A DNA stretch of 45,746 bases, taken from contig JAJRXC010000015.1 of the NCBI GenBank assembly GCA_024276495.1, positions 1-45,746 of the forward strand. The letters run 5' to 3'. The notes under the pieces were generated by a model that did not search any database, was not told where the DNA came from, and saw nothing but the letters and a program-made list of their open reading frames with translations. Shown here one piece after another: positions 43,370 through 45,746 of this stretch. The first letter of the stretch is position 1. Each line of letters begins with the position of its first letter. The position numbers and the translations under genes are program-made. Origin of the DNA: Actinomycetes bacterium. GTDB lineage: Bacteria; Actinomycetota; Acidimicrobiia; Acidimicrobiales; Aldehydirespiratoraceae.

Positions 43370-44817
43370 CGATGATTCTCCGAGATGAGCTCGAGATGGG
43401 CGGGATAGCGGCGGTCGAAAAGGGCGACCGCGTCGGGTCGTGGTGGGTGGGCGATCGATTCGGTGCCGGTCGCGAGGGGCGCAGCCGCGCCGGTGAGCTG
43501 CGCCGCGCCGAGCGCGGGCCACGAATGGGCGGGCGCGGCCGTGACCGGCACCGCACAGACGTCGGCGATCATCTGGGGCCAGCCGGGTGCGTTGGTGGCG
43601 CCGCCGACGAGGGTGAGCGAGCGGGGTCGTTGCCCGGGTGGCAGCAACGCCATCGAGGTGCGTACCTCGAACGCGGCGAGCTCCATGATCGCCCGGGCAC
43701 CGACCGCGCCGGTGGGTGGCGGACTCGAGGGCGCGAACCGGCCGGCACCGGGGCGCGACGCGTCCGCGTCGTGGTCGCTGGTACAGACGAAGAACGGGCT
43801 GTCGTCGTCGATGGCGACACCGTCGAGCTCGGCGGCGAGGCGGCCGTAGCGGTCGGCGTCGGTTCCGTAGCCGGCTTCGCCGATCCACCACTCCATGCTG
43901 GCTCCGAGTCCACCGAGATAGCGGGAGATGGTGCGTCGTCCGTCGACGACGTGGAAGCTGAGGTTCATCGCGTCGGGACGCGTTCCCGCGTCGGACGCGT
44001 CGACGACCGCGGTGAGGACCCAGGCGGTTCCCGCGGACAGCAATGCCGCACCCGGCTCGTCGACGCCGAGCGCCAGCGCGGTGCAGGTCTGGTCGTGGCC
44101 GCCGCTGATCACCGCGAGGCCGGCGGGCAGCCCCGTGCGCGCGGCCATTGCCGGGCCGAGCGAACCCACGCCGTCGCCACAGGCCACGATCGGTGAGAGC
44201 CGGTCGGGTGAGATGCCGGCCACGGCGCACAGGTCGGGGCTCCATTGACCCGTGTCGATGTCGAGCAGCTGCATGCCGGCGGCGTTCGACGGGTTGGTCG
44301 CCCATCGACCGGTCAGCCGCGAGACGACGAAGTCGTCGGCCGAACCGAACCGGTTCGGTGGATTCCAGCGGTCGGGGTCGTTCTCGCGCAGCCACACGAT
44401 CTGGGCCAGCCCGAGACCGGGTTGGGCCGACCATCCCGACCGGGCCCGAATTCGCGCCGCGGTGCCGTCGGCATGCCATCGCTCGACGATGTCGACCGTC
44501 CGGGTGTCCATCCAGGTCGTCATCGTGGCGCCGGGTTGCCCCGTCTCGTCGACCACCATCAGCGAGCCGCTCTGCACCGCCGCACACAGCGTCGTGCACT
44601 CGACGGTGTCGGGCAGTGCGACGACCAGCGACGCGAGACACTCCACCAGCGCGTCGTGGAGCTCCGCCGTGGACTGCAGCGCCCAGCCGGCGGTCGGCGC
44701 GCTCAACGAGAGCGGTCGCGACGAGGCCGACGCGACGAGCTCGCCGGTGTCGGCGAGCGCGACGGCCTTGACGGAGGTCGTTCCGATGTCGAGACCGACC
44801 GCGGCCGTGACGGTCAC
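43366..44817 (-). CDS. FGGY-family carbohydrate kinase
   Basis: The product has 483 residues from a GTG at 44815-44817. It shows the FGGY start AVGLDIGTTSVKAVAL, the catalytic Asp in SGGHDQTCTALALG and the glycine-rich ATP motif LLSAGTAWVL. 'SLTLVGGATNAPGWPQMIADV' is the C-terminal signature. Length and motifs fit xylulokinase, gluconokinase or LsrK-like kinases; substrate cannot be fixed. The gene overlaps its neighbours on both sides (GTGA with the aldolase, ATGA with the dehydrogenase). With an LsrF-like aldolase upstream, phosphorylation followed by aldol or thiolytic cleavage is the likely logic. Confidence 0.9.
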   Translation of the reverse strand: MTVTAAVGLDIGTTSVKAVALADTGELVASASSRPLSLSAPTAGWALQSTAELHDALVECLASLVVALPDTVECTTLCAAVQSGSLMVVDETGQPGATMTTWMDTRTVDIVERWHADGTAARIRARSGWSAQPGLGLAQIVWLRENDPDRWNPPNRFGSADDFVVSRLTGRWATNPSNAAGMQLLDIDTGQWSPDLCAVAGISPDRLSPIVACGDGVGSLGPAMAARTGLPAGLAVISGGHDQTCTALALGVDEPGAALLSAGTAWVLTAVVDASDAGTRPDAMNLSFHVVDGRRTISRYLGGLGASMEWWIGEAGYGTDADRYGRLAAELDGVAIDDDSPFFVCTSDHDADASRPGAGRFAPSSPPPTGAVGARAIMELAAFEVRTSMALLPPGQRPRSLTLVGGATNAPGWPQMIADVCAVPVTAAPAHSWPALGAAQLTGAAAPLATGTESIAHPPRPDAVALFDRRYPAHLELISENHR

Positions 44818-45605
44818 GCCGACGTGGGAAGCAGTGCCATGGCGTCGTCGACGGTGGTGCCGTCGTGGACGACCGCGACGATCGCCGCCGTCATCGCCGC
44901 CGGGTCGTCACACTGGAAGACGTTTCGACCGATGGCGACACCGGCCGCTCCGACGCCGATCGCGTCGGCGATGTTCGTGAGGGTGTTCCGTTCGCTTCCC
45001 TTCGACCCGCCGAGGATGACGACCGGCGCGAACGTGCCCTCGATCACCTGGGCGTAGTCGTCGGCGTAGGGGGCCTTGATGAAGTCGGCGCCCAGCTCGG
45101 CGCCGAGGCGGGCGGCCAACGCGATGGCGGGCGCGCCTCGCAGGTCGGGTCCGCTGTTGAAGCCGCCAGGCACCATCTCCCCGAGCACGGGCATTCCCCA
45201 ACGATGGGCTTCCCGGGTCATGCGGGCCAGGTTGGTGAGTGTGGACTCTTCCTTCTCGCTGCCGGGGAGGGCGGTGACCACGAGGGCGTCGGCGCCCAGC
45301 CGCAGCGCCTCCTCGACCGTGAAGAACAATGTCGACGCCGAGCCGTCGCTCGGTGTGCCGAGGTTCGTCGCCGCGCCATCGCCGCGCAAGATGAGCCCGA
45401 CGCCACGCAACTCGGCCTCGAACCGGCGAGCGATGCCGTAGGACGTGAGGATGGCGTCGGCGCCTCCGGCGACGACCTGGCGGATCACCGAGGCGGGTTC
45501 TTCGAATCCCTAGCAGGGCCCGTCGATCAGACCGTGGTCGAGGGCGACGATGACGGCTTTCCCGTCGGGGGCGAATATCCGGCTCAGGCGGCGGTCGGTT
45601 GACAT
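44814..45605 (-). pseudogene. Class I aldolase (DhnA/LsrF-like) interrupted by an in-frame amber codon
   Basis: Reading from the ATG at 45603-45605 gives [15 protein letters not shown], then [14 protein letters not shown], a TAG at 45510-45512 (codon 32), then GFEEPASVIRQVVAGGADAILTSYG in the same frame to the end. The part before the stop is exactly the missing first strand of the family ('aldHg...gp..G'). The rest keeps the Schiff-base Lys region (ADFIKAPYADD), VVILGGSKGS and 'AAGVAIGRNVFQ'. So one base change in an otherwise intact ~263-codon gene seems to have stopped it. A restart at GTG 45486-45488 would give 224 residues without the first strand. Stop read-through or a sequencing error are the alternatives. 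It overlaps the FGGY kinase start. Confidence 0.8.
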
Positions 45606-45642
45606 GGTTGATGCTCCATCGGTGCGGTCGGCGCGCCCGCCA

Positions 45643-45746
45643 CTATCGGGGCTGACTATCCGAGAGGATCTGGTAGGTGTCGTGCAGCAGCGCGAGGTTC
45701 TCGTCGAGATCGTGCGACAACACGTCGACCAGCACTGTATCGAGTC
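45643..45746 (-). CDS. Probable C-terminal end of an unidentified upstream gene (partial)
   Basis: An open frame enters from the window edge and stops at TAG 45643-45645. It ends in [33 protein letters not shown], read in the same direction as the aldolase and 37 bases before its start. The amphipathic helical character and codon use look protein-like, but 33 residues are too few to name a family. Confidence 0.45.
   Translation of the reverse strand, partial: LDTVLVDVLSHDLDENLALLHDTYQILSDSQPR

Noticed and set aside
44814-45488. The aldolase gene starting naturally at GTG 45488
   Set aside because: This start would omit the family's first strand and its ALDHG motif, which is encoded in the same frame just upstream of the amber codon; the longer gene is more plausible as the ancestral form.

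Overview
The window is very GC-rich, densely coded DNA with many ATGA/GTGA start-stop overlaps and frequent GTG/TTG starts. Four luciferase-like (F420-type) oxidoreductases, two xanthine-dehydrogenase-family molybdenum enzymes, cell-surface cytochromes c and lipoproteins suggest a high-GC actinobacterium. An aerobic Acidimicrobiia (Ilumatobacter-like) lineage is my best guess, inferred from gene content only. No rRNA, tRNA, CRISPR array, transposase or prophage gene was seen. No gene-free stretch exceeds 300 bases; the longest, 6781-7039, separates two divergent electron-transfer operons.

Region 1 (1-14.9 kb): the end of an ABC ATPase gene, a Kup potassium transporter, then an extracytoplasmic redox locus. 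The minus-strand operon reads haem-b-binding (EB_dh-like) lipoprotein, four-cluster ferredoxin with an internal twin-arginine motif, NrfD-like membrane subunit, membrane-anchored monohaem cytochrome c, and ArsR-type regulator. The divergent plus-strand operon reads a four-haem cytochrome c with a PKD domain, a two-haem cytochrome c with a cadherin-like domain and an Asp/His tail, and a second copy of the EB_dh-like lipoprotein. No molybdopterin catalytic subunit accompanies these, so the locus looks like an electron conduit or an incomplete respiratory complex. An alpha/beta hydrolase, two universal stress proteins, and an adenylate-cyclase/YHS fusion follow.

Region 2 (15-32.2 kb): a DUF3105 protein, then a BMP-family (nucleoside-type) ABC importer in the order permease, permease, binding lipoprotein, ATPase, with a strong hairpin between the last two. 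An LLM oxidoreductase and a convergent UbiD/UbiX decarboxylase pair come next. A tightly overlapped minus-strand operon follows: FAD subunit, XdhD-like molybdenum subunit, SsnA-like amidohydrolase, XdhC, YqeB, YqeC and a VanX-like dipeptidase. This matches the selenium-dependent molybdenum hydroxylase locus of E. coli (xdhD-ygfM-ssnA-yqeB-yqeC). The likely theme is import and oxidation or deamination of purines or related N-heterocycles. A divergent RidA protein could detoxify enamine/imine products.

Region 3 (32.2-42.3 kb): a second amidohydrolase, three more LLM oxidoreductases, an EamA exporter, two convergent overlapping flavodoxin-fold reductases, a VOC protein, a second molybdenum hydroxylase large subunit lacking its usual partners, and an SDR dehydrogenase.

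Region 4 (42.3-45.7 kb): beyond a perfect 19-bp inverted repeat lies a minus-strand cassette of a class I aldolase (interrupted by an in-frame amber codon), an FGGY sugar kinase and a D-2-hydroxyacid dehydrogenase, resembling sugar or sugar-acid catabolism.
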